Origin: Dacryopinax spathularia
Lineage: Eukaryota; Basidiomycota; Dacrymycetes; Dacrymycetales; Dacrymycetaceae
Assembly (NCBI GenBank): GCA_037974965.1
Contig: JBBPFI010000009.1
Coordinates: 434,001-498,000, forward strand
Length of the DNA: 64,000 nt
Direction: 5' to 3'
In this document: piece by piece, positions 31,697-42,414 of the stretch
Layout of the letters: each line of letters begins with the position of its first letter
Position numbering within the stretch: the first letter of the stretch is position 1
Notes under the pieces: generated by a model
Database searches by the model: none
The model's input: only the letters and a program-made list of their open reading frames with translations
Told to the model about the DNA's origin: nothing
Position numbers and translations under genes: made by a program

Positions 31697-34066
31697 ACGC
31701 TGCACTGCAACAACGGCAGAGAGTATATCAACAAGACCGTCAAAGATTGGCTTGAGAGCCACGGCATTGAGCTCCAGACCACAGCACCCTACTTGCCACC
31801 CCAAAATGGCATAGCAGAGCGGTTCAACCGGACACTAATTGAACTTGCACGAGCAATGCTTATTGCGAAGAAACTTCCGACAGCCCTATGGGCCGATGCA
31901 GTCCAGTATGCAGCATACATACGGAACAGGAGCCCAACGCGGGCCCTGCAAGGCATGACCCCACATGAGGCATGGACCGGCAATAAGGCAGACGTGGGCC
32001 ACCTACGAGAGTTTGGGAGTGACGTATGGATCCTCCAACAGGGAGAGTCCCGCTCCAAACTTGCACCCAAATCATGTCTTCACGTGTTTGTTGGCTTTGA
32101 GGATGGACCCAAGGCCGTCAAGTACTATGATCGGCAGACCAAGCAGATCAAGACGTCACGCAACTACATCTTTGCAGACAGCCCAACCCCAGCAGCTGAA
32201 CCAGCTGCTGAGGGTACGACAACGCGGACCTTGCCGCTCGAGGGGGAGACAGGGGGAGCTACGCAACCAAGGCGGCCTGAAGGCCTGGTCCTGCCAAGCA
32301 GAGACATTCTGGCAGAGCCTGAGCCGCAATCTCCGCTCACTCCGGTACCCTCCAGCGAGAACACCCCCGCACCTTCACCAGAGCCTACTGGCCGACCAAC
32401 TGGATCCACTCAACATGAAGTGGACTACCGTGCCCTTGCTGGCTACCGTCCCCGCCAGGATCAGAGCAACAGCGCAGTAGACGAGTCTGTCACTGCTGAC
32501 TACTGCTTCCTGATGACGGAGGATGATGTGCCAAGCACTATAGAAGAGGCAAAGGTGACGGCAGAGTGGCCTGAGTGGAAGACGGCTATTGATGAGGAGA
32601 TGAGACAACTGGAGACAAAAGGCACATGGACCATGGCTGAGCTACCGCCAGACCGGAAGGCCATTGGATGCCGATGGGTGTTTGCCCGCAAGTTTGATGA
32701 GAACGGCAAAGTGGTCAAGCACAAGGGACGCCTTGTAGCCCAAGGCTTCTCGCAGAAACCTGGTGTCGACTACACCCACACCTACTCGCCAGTTGTCAGA
32801 CTTGACTCCCTCCGCACCCTCATTGCGCTAGCCACGCAACAGAAGATGCACCTGGGGCAGATGGATGTCACCGGCGCTTACCTGAATGGCGAGCTGGATG
32901 AGGAGATCTACATGCGCCAAGCACCTGGCTTTGACGACGGTACTAACCGTGTCTACCTCCTCAAGAAGGGCCTTTACGGCCTCAAGCAAGCCGGACGCCT
33001 CTGGAACAAGAAGCTCCATGAGGCTGTCACTCAACTTGGCTTCCAACGTTCTGACGTGGAGCCTTGTGTCTATATCAGGAGGATTGGCGACAGACTCGCC
33101 ATCTTCACTGTCTGGGTGGACAACTTCCTCATTGCCACCAACGATACCCGTGAGATGACAAGAGTCAAAGAAGCGTTGAAACAAGAGTTCAACGTGAAGG
33201 ACCTTGGCTCACCCCGATACCTGGTTGGGATCAAGATCTCCCGCCAACCTGACGGCAGCACGGCGCTCTCCCAGAGCAGCTATATTGAGACCATCCTCAA
33301 GCGCATTCGGATGGAGGATGCCAACCCTGCCTCCACGCCTCTGGACCCCAATGTCAAACTTGAGAAGAATACCGGCAACCCCGTTGACCCAGCACAATAT
33401 GCAACAGCTATTGGTTCTCTCATGTATGCGGCCATTGGCACTCGACCCGACATTGCATACGCAGTTCAGCTGTTGAGTCAGTTCACAGCCAGCCCCTCAA
33501 CTATGCACTGGAAGGCGGTCAAGCATGTCATGCGGTACCTCTCCGGCACCTGTGATTATGCTCTTGTATATGGTGGACCCGGCGACTTCAGCACCACGTT
33601 CACTGCCTTCACAGATGCTGATTGGGGCTCTGACCGAGATGATCGCAAGTCCATTTCCGGCAATGTCTTCCTTCTTGCTGGCGGCGCCATCTCCTGGGCC
33701 TCCAAAGAACAAACTTTAACCGCTCTTTCAACCTGTGAAGCCGAGTTCACTGCTGCTAATCTTGCTATGCGACAAGTGGTGTGGCTTCGCCAACTTCTTT
33801 CCGACCTTGGCTTCCCGCAAGCCAAGCCTTCCATTCTTTACTGCGACAATCAGGCCGCTATCACTCTCTCTCTGGATCAACAGTTCCATGCCCGGACCAA
33901 ACATTTCGACATCCAGAACCACTTCCTCCAAGACAAGGTCGACGACAAGACTGTTACTGTGGAATACTGTCCAACCTCCGAGATGGTTGCAGACATTCTA
34001 ACTAAGGCACTCGGTAGGCAGAAGTTCAAAGGATTTGTTTCGGACTTGGGTTTATTGGCAGGCTGA
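31697..34066 (+). CDS. Copia integrase remainder, reverse transcriptase and RNase H
   Basis: This is the second part of the copia polyprotein. The integrase core continues (NNGREY, then PYLPPQNGIAERFNRT), followed by a Pro-rich linker, the copia reverse transcriptase (RWVFARKFDENGKVVKHKGR, then LKKGLYGLKQAGRLWN) and RNase H ending at CEAEFTAANLA and LADLTKALG-like sequence. A purine run (GAGGGGGAG) lies just before the 3' LTR as the plus-strand primer. Confidence 0.92.
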   Translation, partial: TLHCNNGREYINKTVKDWLESHGIELQTTAPYLPPQNGIAERFNRTLIELARAMLIAKKLPTALWADAVQYAAYIRNRSPTRALQGMTPHEAWTGNKADVGHLREFGSDVWILQQGESRSKLAPKSCLHVFVGFEDGPKAVKYYDRQTKQIKTSRNYIFADSPTPAAEPAAEGTTTRTLPLEGETGGATQPRRPEGLVLPSRDILAEPEPQSPLTPVPSSENTPAPSPEPTGRPTGSTQHEVDYRALAGYRPRQDQSNSAVDESVTADYCFLMTEDDVPSTIEEAKVTAEWPEWKTAIDEEMRQLETKGTWTMAELPPDRKAIGCRWVFARKFDENGKVVKHKGRLVAQGFSQKPGVDYTHTYSPVVRLDSLRTLIALATQQKMHLGQMDVTGAYLNGELDEEIYMRQAPGFDDGTNRVYLLKKGLYGLKQAGRLWNKKLHEAVTQLGFQRSDVEPCVYIRRIGDRLAIFTVWVDNFLIATNDTREMTRVKEALKQEFNVKDLGSPRYLVGIKISRQPDGSTALSQSSYIETILKRIRMEDANPASTPLDPNVKLEKNTGNPVDPAQYATAIGSLMYAAIGTRPDIAYAVQLLSQFTASPSTMHWKAVKHVMRYLSGTCDYALVYGGPGDFSTTFTAFTDADWGSDRDDRKSISGNVFLLAGGAISWASKEQTLTALSTCEAEFTAANLAMRQVVWLRQLLSDLGFPQAKPSILYCDNQAAITLSLDQQFHARTKHFDIQNHFLQDKVDDKTVTVEYCPTSEMVADILTKALGRQKFKGFVSDLGLLAG

Positions 34067-34073
34067 GGGGGAG

Positions 34074-34220
34074 TGTTGGCATACAAAGTGGTAGAGAGGC
34101 GCGCAGCGCGCGCCCCCGGGGTCCTGTACAGTACCTTGCTTACATAAGCCTAGGGACATGTCAGTCGCGCAAATTCTGCAGCCTGTCCAATGCATCTTTG
34201 TCCGTGCCATTACCTCTACA
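34074..34220 (+). repeat. 3' LTR of the copia element
   Basis: The LTR is 147 bp, nearly identical to 14642-14788 and followed by GATGG (34221-34225). Confidence 0.92.
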
Positions 34221-34225
34221 GATGG

Positions 34226-35035
34226 CCATCGAGCGGCCATGAGGACAAGCTCGAATCCTGTCACGACGTTTGTGCCCATCAGCTGGGACACGCGGTGCGG
34301 GTGGCAATGGCACAGATCGGGGTCGGACTCCAGAGCAGCATCCAAGGCACATGTATTACCTCCCAAGGCGGTTGTCCGATCGGCGAATCTGCTCGCTATG
34401 ATTTGACCTTCACCATTTTGTCATCAGACAACGTCAGCGTCAACGTAGGCTACTATTATTCCCGTCTCCTTGCGATGAAACGCTGGATGCGTCTGGTTAC
34501 GTCCGAGACTGCCCATTGTTGGAGCCGGCCGCGACGTTTGCCCCACGGGCTGGGAAGCACAGGGAACACCATTGTTCCGATGACATCAAGAATGTGTTGC
34601 CATCTTACTGGTGGAATGAAGGGGTGGATCAACGCTCAGTATGATTTAGTGGGTTAACGGACCCAGTCCGTTGGCCCGGGCGTGCCGTCGCAGCACTACC
34701 TTCCAGAATGATACATGCTCGGTGATGTTCTGATAACTCGCAAGTCGCAATCCAGTGATTTTGTCATTGGGTGAAAAGTGAGCCGGTAACAAAGAACAAC
34801 TCGCCAACTCGCCAGGGAGAGCGGCACGCTTCGGAGGCCACGCAAGGAAACCCGTGGACAAAGAGGGGCGAAGGAGCGTGTGCAGTGGGCGCTCGGGTGC
34901 TACGTGACTGTACACAGTATCACATGGAATCTCAACAAAGGTATCAATGCAAGGTATACGGAGATAACTAGTACAGAGCGCCTGGTTGCTCGCGTCCTCA
35001 CCCTGCTTAGCCATTTCCGATCGCTTGCCGAAGCG
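34226..35035. other. Intergenic flank, partly duplicated
   Basis: The first ~100 bp, read in reverse, resemble about 48580-48680, the other arm of the inverted duplication. No gene or RNA was seen in the rest. Confidence 0.45.
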
Positions 35036-35997
35036 TTATCGCACGCCAGTCCGCACGAACGGCTTGTCCGCAGAAAAATGGCTCATATCAACCAATGCAT
35101 CTTCGAATGTCGTGTGAAGGGGAAGGAAGTCAACGTTTATCCCATTACCTCCCGTCTCCACTAATTTCGTTTCGAACGCGGAATAGGCTTCCTTGAGCCC
35201 GATCTCCTGCTCATACAGCAAGTCGGCAGCGTCTCGCATAACGTCCAACTCGTTCGCGAAGTCAGCGTACAGCCGCTCGATCAGATGACCTTCGGTCGCA
35301 AAGAGCCTGTCTCGCGTCCACTGGTCAGAAAACGCTTCGCGATGCTTTAGTCTCGACCGCATCCTTTCTCGCGCTTGAGTTATTGTACCGTTCTTCTCGT
35401 ACATGCGCCAGCTGTACAGAGTATAGATAGCGATCCAGAAAAGGGATTCGAGCTCGTGCCCGGCGTTATAACGGTACGTTGTACGAGGTTGTTTCTTGGC
35501 TCGCCGGGGAGGAACAAGAATTCGAGGCCGGAAAACATGCCCTCCACGTATCACCTCAATGGCCATGAAATTAGACATACCCTATGAATGATCGAGTGAG
35601 CAGATGAAGATTGAAGCTCAGCCAAGACTTACAGGTCGTTCGTCCTGTCCACCTTCCTCGCTTGCATACTGCTTGGCGGACGTCATGTCACTGAGTCGAC
35701 CGTATTTCCTCGTCTCATCGACAATAATATTACCACAGCTGAGGTTTTGATGATTATGTCCGGACCAACACATCAGCCTACAGGGTGAACGCTCGTGACC
35801 ATCTCGACAAAGACGGGTCGGGCAAACGGCTCACCATGGACAACGTCAGCCAAAGCGAGGAATGCCACATCCATCCGTTCCACTTCATGTAGTGGGCTGC
35901 CAACGTCCTCCATCACAATCCTGTAGCGAATCCGGTCAGGAATAGAGGACGCGGACGAGCTAAGACTGTCATTCACAATCATCGAGCCGTTGTGCAC
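35036..35997 (-). pseudogene. Truncated, decayed FunK1 kinase, copy B
   Basis: Only the C-terminal half of a FunK1 kinase is present. It starts near HNGSMIVND, then DRIRYRIVMEDVGSPLHEVERMD; a block with NHQNLSCGNIIVDE and a last block from SNFMAIEVIRGG to about 35036 follow. The catalytic HRD loop reads HQN, so the general base Asp is missing. The N-terminal ~550 residues found in copies A and E are absent. It is head to head with the PI 4-kinase pseudogene at 36349, exactly as copy D is with the intact PI 4-kinase, so this pair is an inverted copy of the 44-48 kb region. A non-catalytic product cannot be excluded, but decay is more likely. Confidence 0.75.
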
Positions 35998-36348
35998 CGT
36001 GTCCCTTCCTCGGCTGCTAGTCTACTGCATCCTGTACCACTGGTGTCTTTGCTCCGTCGTCCACGGCTTCTCAGCTGCCCATGGACAGGTCAGTGTGTGA
36101 GTCCAAGTAGACGGTTAACTGGGTGTTCATGGAGAAGTAAGAGAACCAGTGACCTGGAGATACTAGGTTGTCGACTAATCAGTACTAGTCTCGGTAGAGT
36201 GCCCTCTGAACAGCGCGGACCCCTGCCGTTATGCGGTGGGATAGCACGTACCCATCAACGACAACGTCTTTCAACACTCCTCCCTCTCACAACCGGTTGA
36301 CCCGTCAATCGACCACATGCATTATTACTCGATTGCAACACGGTAGCT

Positions 36349-37256
36349 ATGACCGCCCAATACCAGCGGCTTGCTCAATCTATAGAGGATGGACATCCAT
36401 TCCTGGCCCTTCCTCTCAGTACAGTAGCACCCTGCGACCCATTCCCGGCCAACATCGGCCCTCACACCTCGCAAGTTAGCCATGAACCTTACCGCGCTCG
36501 ATACTTCTTTTAAGCGATCGCCAAAGCGCACCGAGCTGGGATGATGAGCAAACGGTTTTCGAGTGCGGTGGATCTCATATGCGTGCGGGCGAGCTGGTAT
36601 GTAACCTGGAGGATATGAAGAATGAAGAATGAGCTGAGGAGCAGAGCAAGGGCCTTCAACCAAGGCAGGAGCAAGGAGAGAACGGGTTCCCCTGGACGCA
36701 AGAGAATGTGGCGAGCTTTCAGGAAGAGAGCTGGAGCGGCTCGTGGTGCTTGATTACTTGATGCGGAACCCGGATCGCGGCGTGGACAATTTCGTGGGTC
36801 TTTCTCAACAGAGCATTCAGGTCGTCGCTGAGAGTATGCGCAGATGATCAAGTACTGTACTGCGAGGCGGACCACGAGAAGGATATCATCGATATTGCAC
36901 CTTCGCGCTACACTGGTCCTCAGCGTCCGATGAAGAGGACGAACAACACACCCGGCTCCACACCACAAATGCGCCAAGCCGCCGCTTTCGGCACACACGG
37001 TTCTCCAAATCCCTACAGCATCCCGAAGCTCTCCGTCCGGCAACATCGCCCGCCGACATATGTATGCACATTGCCGCTATCGACAACTCTCTATCGTTCC
37101 CTCACCAGCACCCACGCGGTTGGCGCGAGTTCTCGGTACGGCTGGCTCTTCCTCCCTGTTGCGATTATCGGTCGGCCATGCAGTGAACGAACAAGGCGAC
37201 AGCTGTTACCGCTCCTGCTAGCCTGGAATGGTGGACTGAAGCTCGCTTCCCAGTAA
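36349..37256 (+). pseudogene. Type II phosphatidylinositol 4-kinase pseudogene (LSB6-like)
   Basis: This is a degraded copy of the gene at 43916-46595 in the opposite orientation. It opens with TAQYQRLAQSIEDG, matching the N-terminus of the intact gene, loses frame, and then jumps from the LTALDTSFKR region straight to GMMSKRF-like sequence. The ATP-binding GSSGSYFARAK block is deleted. Further stops interrupt the catalytic part, and similarity ends near RYGWLFLPVAIIGRP followed by a stop at about 37256. It shares its upstream region with FunK1 copy B. It cannot encode an active kinase. Confidence 0.85.
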
Positions 37257-37336
37257 AGAATATTATGGTCCATGACCCGGACTGTACCCATGATGTCGGG
37301 TATAGGCTTCAGGTATACATAGAAATGCATTGCTGC

Positions 37337-38405
37337 TTAGTCGGTTTCGACTTCGGAGTCAGCTTCTGCTCTTCGCTTCGTCGCGATCTCGCCGGCGCCT
37401 TCTTCCGCCGGCAGTCGGTCGTCGATCCGCACGAACTGCTTGTCCTTGAGAAGCTCGCTGATGGCCTCGAAGCTCCGTTCGAGGGAGTCGGACAGCTCGT
37501 AAAAGGCAGTATTGGGCTGAATGCCATTTGTGCCAAGGAGACTCTTCTCAAACGCCCGATATGCGTCCTTTAGGTCCACAAGCAGGTCTTGCATCTCGTT
37601 CATGGCAGCGAGCAGAGTGGTCTCCCCTTCCAAGTCCTGCCCGATCCGTGTGAAGAGATCGTTCTCGCAGATGAAGGAGAACTCTCGCATGTGCCAGTTG
37701 AAAAGATATGCTCGGCGTCGCGCTCTTGCCTGGCTCTTGAGAGACACGCTTTCTTCGTCTTGCATGGATGGGTCGTCGAGGTCAAGCAAGAGCGAACTGT
37801 ATAGGAGGTAGATTGCAATCCAGAAGATTGACTCCAGGTCGTGCCCCGCATTGTGTCGGAATGGAGGCATTTCCTGATCCTGATCCCCTAGCAAGAGCGG
37901 GCGGCGCGGCGTGAAGGCGTACACGCCGCCCCGGCCAACCTCGACAGCCATGAATTCGGACGCGACCTAAGAGCTGTCGGCTGCGATGAAGAAGATGAGA
38001 GCCTCGATGAGACTTACGGTCCAAGGATCGCGCCAGTCTGCACTGCTCCCATGATACTTGTTCGCAAACTCCCAGTCAGACAGGCGAGCACACTTGGCCG
38101 TCTCATCCACGAGGATTGTCACGGGGGACAAGGTACGGTGGTTGTATCCGGCCCGGCACATCAGCCGACAGGCTGGACACCACCGATTAGTTTCGATGGG
38201 GAACCTGCGACAGAAGGAGCTCACCATGGACGATGTCGGTCAAAGTGAGGAAGGCTACGTCCAGCCGTTTGGCCTCGTGGACCCGGGTGCCGCCGTCCTT
38301 CATCACAGTCCTGTATCGAATCCGATGACAGAGCGAGAAGATATTCTTCGTGGCTTTGCCATTCCGACGTACGGACTTCTTTCCTCCGTCTGGGGTGGTT
38401 GGCAT
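37337..38405 (-). pseudogene. Truncated FunK1 kinase, copy C
   Basis: A FunK1 C-terminal half in three blocks: IRYRTVMKDGGTRVHEAKRLD (to about 38225), CRLMCRAGYNHRTLSPVTILVDE (about 38170-38035), and a last exon from EFMAVEVGRGGVYAF to 37337. The last exon is intact and close to that of copy E (HNAGHDLESIFWIAIYLLYS; DKQFVRIDDRLPAEEG). The catalytic Asp is replaced (HRT) and the N-terminal half is missing. It may be a pseudogene or a short pseudokinase, since splice sites look usable. Confidence 0.7.
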
Positions 38406-38715
38406 CCAATTGCCCCACGCTAGTGTGGCTGGCTGTTTAGGCGTAGACGAGAGCGTACTCAGGGTAGGGCCAGCTTATAAGTTGGGATGTCCTGTAGCCT
38501 AGAGAGACAGAGCACGCGTGAATCGCTGAAGCGATCCGCGCTTCCTGCACAGATCGGTTCGTCGCCAGATGAAAGCGTTCACCGAAGGTACTATTCACGT
38601 CTTCCCCTGCGTGATCGTGAGTTCCGCAACCTCAAGGCGCGGCACGTCACGTGCACCTGCCGATGACGCATCAGACCCTTACGAAGGACGAGTTACCAAA
38701 CCGGGTAATGGACCC

Positions 38716-38728
38716 TTCTGGAATGTCC
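38716..38728. promoter_or_regulatory. Heat-shock-element-like site upstream of the first BAG gene
   Basis: TTCTGGAATGTCC has the TTCnnGAAnnTTC layout with one mismatch in the last unit, 247 bp before the start codon at 38975. Confidence 0.45.
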
Positions 38729-38838
38729 TCCAAACAGCGGGATCATACGCCGCGCGCCCCGCACACTTCCCTTCGTCCATCAACCCACCCGCTGCGGGCC
38801 GTCCCGCTATGACAATGGGTGGTGGCCTCTGGGGCTGC

Positions 38839-38844
38839 TATATA
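38839..38844 (+). promoter_or_regulatory. TATA box of the first BAG gene
   Basis: TATATA lies 131 bp before the start codon. A perfect palindrome GGGTAGACATCTACCC follows at 38869-38884. Confidence 0.55.
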
Positions 38845-38974
38845 GGCCTGGTGTGGGCCGTTGGTGTTGGGTAGACATCTACCCATTTGCACACGCAAAC
38901 AACTCCTACTACTAGTCGGTTAACACCGCGACAGTTCAAGACACAGCAAGCGAACAAGCACATACAAGCCAACG

Positions 38975-41551
38975 ATGTTCGCCTACTACACACCACCACA
39001 CGGACCATTCATCTACCCTCCAGGCCCACTGCCGATCCACGTCCCACCCGTCGTCCCTCGTGGTCCATCGCCTCAACCTCAACCGCGTAGGGGTCGATCT
39101 CCCTCTCCTGTCCCTCTCCAGCCATCGACAAGAGGAAGGAGGGAACGAGACCCGGGCCATCCATACGTCTACGTCGCCCCCTCACCTCACTCACACCCAC
39201 ATCTCGCTCCTCATCACCCAACCGCGGCTGCCCACCCCTATGCAGCAGCAGCTCCCTTCCCGCCTTTTGCTGGACCGGCGCCGATCCCTCTCGCTCCGCA
39301 CCATGCGGCTCCATTTGGATACCCCTACCCGCCATATGGACCAGCGATGACACCCGTCTCGCTCGCCGACCTCCTCGCTCAGCTTCAAGAGTCCCAAGAC
39401 GCCCAAGAAGAAGAGGAGGTCGAAGAAGAACCCGGCCTTTTCCCCCACTCCGTTCCTCCTACCGCTCCGAGTGCGCCAGAAGTGGTAGCGCTCGACCCGC
39501 TCGCCGCTGCTAGGGCAGTGCCGTTGCCGCCTTTGCCTTTGCACCCTAAGAAGTCCTCTTCTACTCAAGGAGCGGACCTTCGGCGCCAGCCAACGATTAG
39601 GAGGAAGACAGAGGACGAGAGGTTAGCGGAGATCGAAGCTGAACGCGCGCGCTTGCTCGCTCGCAAGGCCGAGCGCGAGGAACGTGAGCGTCTTCGACAA
39701 GAAGCCGAAAGGGAGAGGTTGAGGCAGGAAGCGGAACGCGAACGTCTCCTACAAGAAGCCGAGCGCGTCCGAGCAGCAGAAGCAGCCGCGGCCGAAGCCG
39801 CCGCTCGCGAACGTCAGCGACTCCGTAGAGAAGCCGTCGAACGTCTTCAGGAACGCGAGCGCGAGAGACAACGTCTCCTTCAACAACGCCAACGTCAAGC
39901 TGCTGCTGCTGCTGCTCAGCAAGAGGGACAACAGCAGCAGCAGCATCATGAAGATCCGGTTGACTGGCCTGGACTGCTGGGTGAGCTGTTAGGGCTTTTC
40001 TTGGGCGATGAGGAGGCTGCTGCTCTTCGGCCTCAACTCTCCCACCAGTCCCAGGCTGGTCAGCCCTCGCAGACGACGACTTCGACTTCGACCTCGACCT
40101 CGACCTCGGCACCTAAGGCCGCCCCGGCTTCAGCGGCGAAACCCGCAACGCCGGCGCCGCAGCCTGCGGTTCCTAAGGTGAAGATCTCCGAGCCGGGGTC
40201 GAAGGCCGCTACGCCGAGGAGTGCGACGCCCGTCCCTACTGCTTCGACCACGACGAGCACGAAACCCGCTCCGACGACGACGTCAGACCCCTCCAAGCCC
40301 GCTGCAGCTAAGTCCGAGGCAGCTGCACCTCCCGCTCAGCCTAGCACCACTGCTTCAGAGCCGGCCAAGCCCGCCGCTCAACCTGCCCATCCACAACAAC
40401 CCCCCGTCGAGTCCTCCCCCCTCCCCCACATCAAGTTGCTGGAAGACAACTTCCACCGCCTCCAAACCTCCTTCGCCTTCCCCCGTATCCTCTCCTTCAC
40501 CCCCACACCCGAACGCACCTCGCCGTCCCTCCACCCGCACCTGGCCTTCTCGCCGCAAAACGCCCCTGTCCATTCATACGAACAGGCGCTCAATCAGATC
40601 CTTACTGAGCTCGATGGGATTCCTAGCTCGGGGGACCCACAAGTGAGGGCAAAGAGACGGGAATTGGTGAAGAGGGTCGAGAGGGAGTTGGCGTGGTTGG
40701 AGGGGATGGTTAGGGAGGCTTGGGAGAGGGAGGTTAGGGAGCGGGAGAAGGAGAATGAGAAGGAGGGGGAAGGGCAGACGGAGACGGAGACGGAGACGGG
40801 TACGGAGCAGAACTCTGAAGTCGCCGAGCAGGAAGAACAACAGACTGACGAGCCCGCCGGTGCCGACGACGAGCAAAAGCAAGGTTCCGAAGAACCCGAG
40901 CATGCGCCGGAAAGTGCACCTCCATGCAAGCGAGAAGACACGCCCGCTCCAGCCGCGACCAAGTCTCAATCTCCAGCAGAAGCAGAAGCAGAAGCAGAGC
41001 AGACCAAAGCGGCTCTTAACGCGTTCCTTTCCCAGGACCCGACCAGCCAGGCCCAGCCGAGCGTAGCGGGTCTCGAAGCGGCTGCTTTCCTCGCTGCTGC
41101 TGCCGCTGCGGCTGGTGCTGAGGATGAGGGCAGTACGGTCAGCGAACATGCTCCTGCTACTGAGTCAACACAAGCGAAGGACTCGGAGAAGGCTCAGACC
41201 GAGGCTAACCCGATTGGCAAGCCCGCTAGCGGTACCGGCATTGGTGAAGTCCAGTCCCAGGACGAGCAAGTGATAGTCGATCCTCCTAAAAAGGAACTCG
41301 AGATCTCCACACTCGAAGAAGAACGGGACGCGTTCTCCTCCGCAAACGCGGCGAACACTCCCGCCCCCAATACGCTTCCGCCCACCGCGCCTGACGTAAA
41401 GGAAAAGAAAGAGGAACAGAGCATGGATGAGCAGGTTATTGTTGATCTTCCCAAGAAGGGAGAGCAGGAGGTCGGGGGCGTGGAGGAGGAGGTGCAGGCC
41501 AATGCGAATGGGCAGGGGGAGGTGTATGAGTTTGTCGAGAATGCGCAGTGA
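38975..41551 (+). CDS. BAG-domain protein 1 (probable Hsp70 co-chaperone)
   Basis: The gene is intronless, 858 residues. The first ~100 residues are Tyr/Pro-rich low complexity. A charged Arg/Glu/Gln coiled coil spans roughly 200-325, followed by a Thr/Ser/Pro/Ala-rich linker. The BAG-like helical region at about 483-585 contains APVHSYEQALNQILTELDGI, a GD turn, RAKRRELVKRVEREL and a final REAWERE. BAG domains bind the ATPase domain of Hsp70 and promote nucleotide release. The C-terminal third is acidic and disordered with repeated DEQVIVD segments (near residues 765 and 820). Two paralogues at 54323 and 57129 share the N-terminal style and the BAG motif. An HSE-like site and TATA box upstream suggest stress induction. 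Function is inferred from the domain. Confidence 0.8.
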   Translation: MFAYYTPPHGPFIYPPGPLPIHVPPVVPRGPSPQPQPRRGRSPSPVPLQPSTRGRRERDPGHPYVYVAPSPHSHPHLAPHHPTAAAHPYAAAAPFPPFAGPAPIPLAPHHAAPFGYPYPPYGPAMTPVSLADLLAQLQESQDAQEEEEVEEEPGLFPHSVPPTAPSAPEVVALDPLAAARAVPLPPLPLHPKKSSSTQGADLRRQPTIRRKTEDERLAEIEAERARLLARKAEREERERLRQEAERERLRQEAERERLLQEAERVRAAEAAAAEAAARERQRLRREAVERLQERERERQRLLQQRQRQAAAAAAQQEGQQQQQHHEDPVDWPGLLGELLGLFLGDEEAAALRPQLSHQSQAGQPSQTTTSTSTSTSTSAPKAAPASAAKPATPAPQPAVPKVKISEPGSKAATPRSATPVPTASTTTSTKPAPTTTSDPSKPAAAKSEAAAPPAQPSTTASEPAKPAAQPAHPQQPPVESSPLPHIKLLEDNFHRLQTSFAFPRILSFTPTPERTSPSLHPHLAFSPQNAPVHSYEQALNQILTELDGIPSSGDPQVRAKRRELVKRVERELAWLEGMVREAWEREVREREKENEKEGEGQTETETETGTEQNSEVAEQEEQQTDEPAGADDEQKQGSEEPEHAPESAPPCKREDTPAPAATKSQSPAEAEAEAEQTKAALNAFLSQDPTSQAQPSVAGLEAAAFLAAAAAAAGAEDEGSTVSEHAPATESTQAKDSEKAQTEANPIGKPASGTGIGEVQSQDEQVIVDPPKKELEISTLEEERDAFSSANAANTPAPNTLPPTAPDVKEKKEEQSMDEQVIVDLPKKGEQEVGGVEEEVQANANGQGEVYEFVENAQ

Positions 41552-41695
41552 TCGTTATGCTGAATTCATTGTAAGATAGTGTGTGTATACGTAGTATCTT
41601 GTCACGAGTTTATGGAATTGTTCACGCTTTAATTTGTAGTTGCTCTTAGGCGTCTTGCAGAAGCAAGAAATTGTTTTCACGTGACTTGGGTCATA

Positions 41696-41984
41696 CTGTA
41701 CCATCCAGCGAAGGTGCGCAATACTAGATTTGGTATTCGCTTCCGCGGAAGCAAGCGGGAGCAGATTAAGTGCGCACTTTAGCGGGACAAGTGGTGACTT
41801 TGCGCACTTAAAGCCCGTCGGAGATGAGAAATCGGAGTTAAGTGGCACTTTTGTGGGGATAGTTTGCTTCCGCCGAATTTCCCGAAGTGCGCACTTGCCC
41901 ATCAGCGACGGTGACCACCAAGAAAGTGCGCGATGGAAGGCTGTGGTGACCGGTGACCCAGCGCACCTTCCCTGGATGGTACAG
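41696..41984. mobile_element. MITE with TA target (Tc1/mariner-like), 289 bp
   Basis: The ends are inverted repeats: CTGTACCATCC at the left and its complement at the right, extending about 24 bp to GAAGGTGCGC with one mismatch. TA lies directly outside both ends (41694-41695, 41985-41986). The interior has many AGTGCGC/GCGCACT words in both orientations, including two perfect AAGTGCGCACTT. There is no coding capacity. It lies between BAG gene 1 and the permease promoter. Confidence 0.75.
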
Positions 41985-42414
41985 TACTGTGCCCTCGATT
42001 GAAAGCTTGAAGCCTCCAGAACGTGCAGGAATGGTCGGAGCTGATAGTAGGAGAGGCACAATGTGCCATGAGCTCCGAACCATCCAGCTGTCCGCCAGCG
42101 CGCGCGCGTCTTTATCGTATTCCGACCTTGCCCTTGCTGGCAAGACGTATCGTAGTCTGTTGGGCTTTCCTGCCTGCTTCTCCTATGGAACAAGCGAGAA
42201 ATCGAGGATGCCTCGATGCCTTATCAGGTCCGCTCTTGAACCGATCGGGCGAAAATGGCGCAGCGTCATATGGGTGGTCTCTTCTGGCGTGGAGTGCTCG
42301 TGTGCACGTCAAGTCGAGCCTGTCAGCAGGATATATAAGTCGGCGTTGGACGTTCGTTCGGAGGGTTGTCAGGCGAAATTGTCTCGCTCCTGCAGCTTGT
42401 TCTACTTTCCAGCG

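Larger units (their letters stand above)
14642..34220 (+). mobile_element. Ty1/copia LTR retrotransposon, split by a nested gypsy element
   Basis: Two 147-bp LTRs (14642-14788 and 34074-34220; TGTTGG to CTACA) are flanked by the 5-bp duplication GATGG. The coding order is gag, protease, integrase, reverse transcriptase and RNase H, the copia order. Apart from the inserted gypsy element (16843-31696) the copia body is about 4.7 kb. The LTRs differ at only about 3 sites, so the insertion is fairly recent but older than the gypsy insertion inside it. It looks whole except for that insertion. Confidence 0.95.

Noticed and set aside
38869-38884. Palindrome GGGTAGACATCTACCC as a separate finding
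   Set aside because: A single 16-bp palindrome in a 5' leader with no second copy seen; it could be chance.
38887-41200. Long antisense and alternate-frame open frames over BAG gene 1
   Set aside because: They are shadows of a GC-rich, repetitive coding sequence: low complexity, with no domains.
41953-42414. Longer N-terminus for the purine nucleoside permease
   Set aside because: The upstream in-frame part overlaps the MITE end and precedes a clear signal peptide at 42415.
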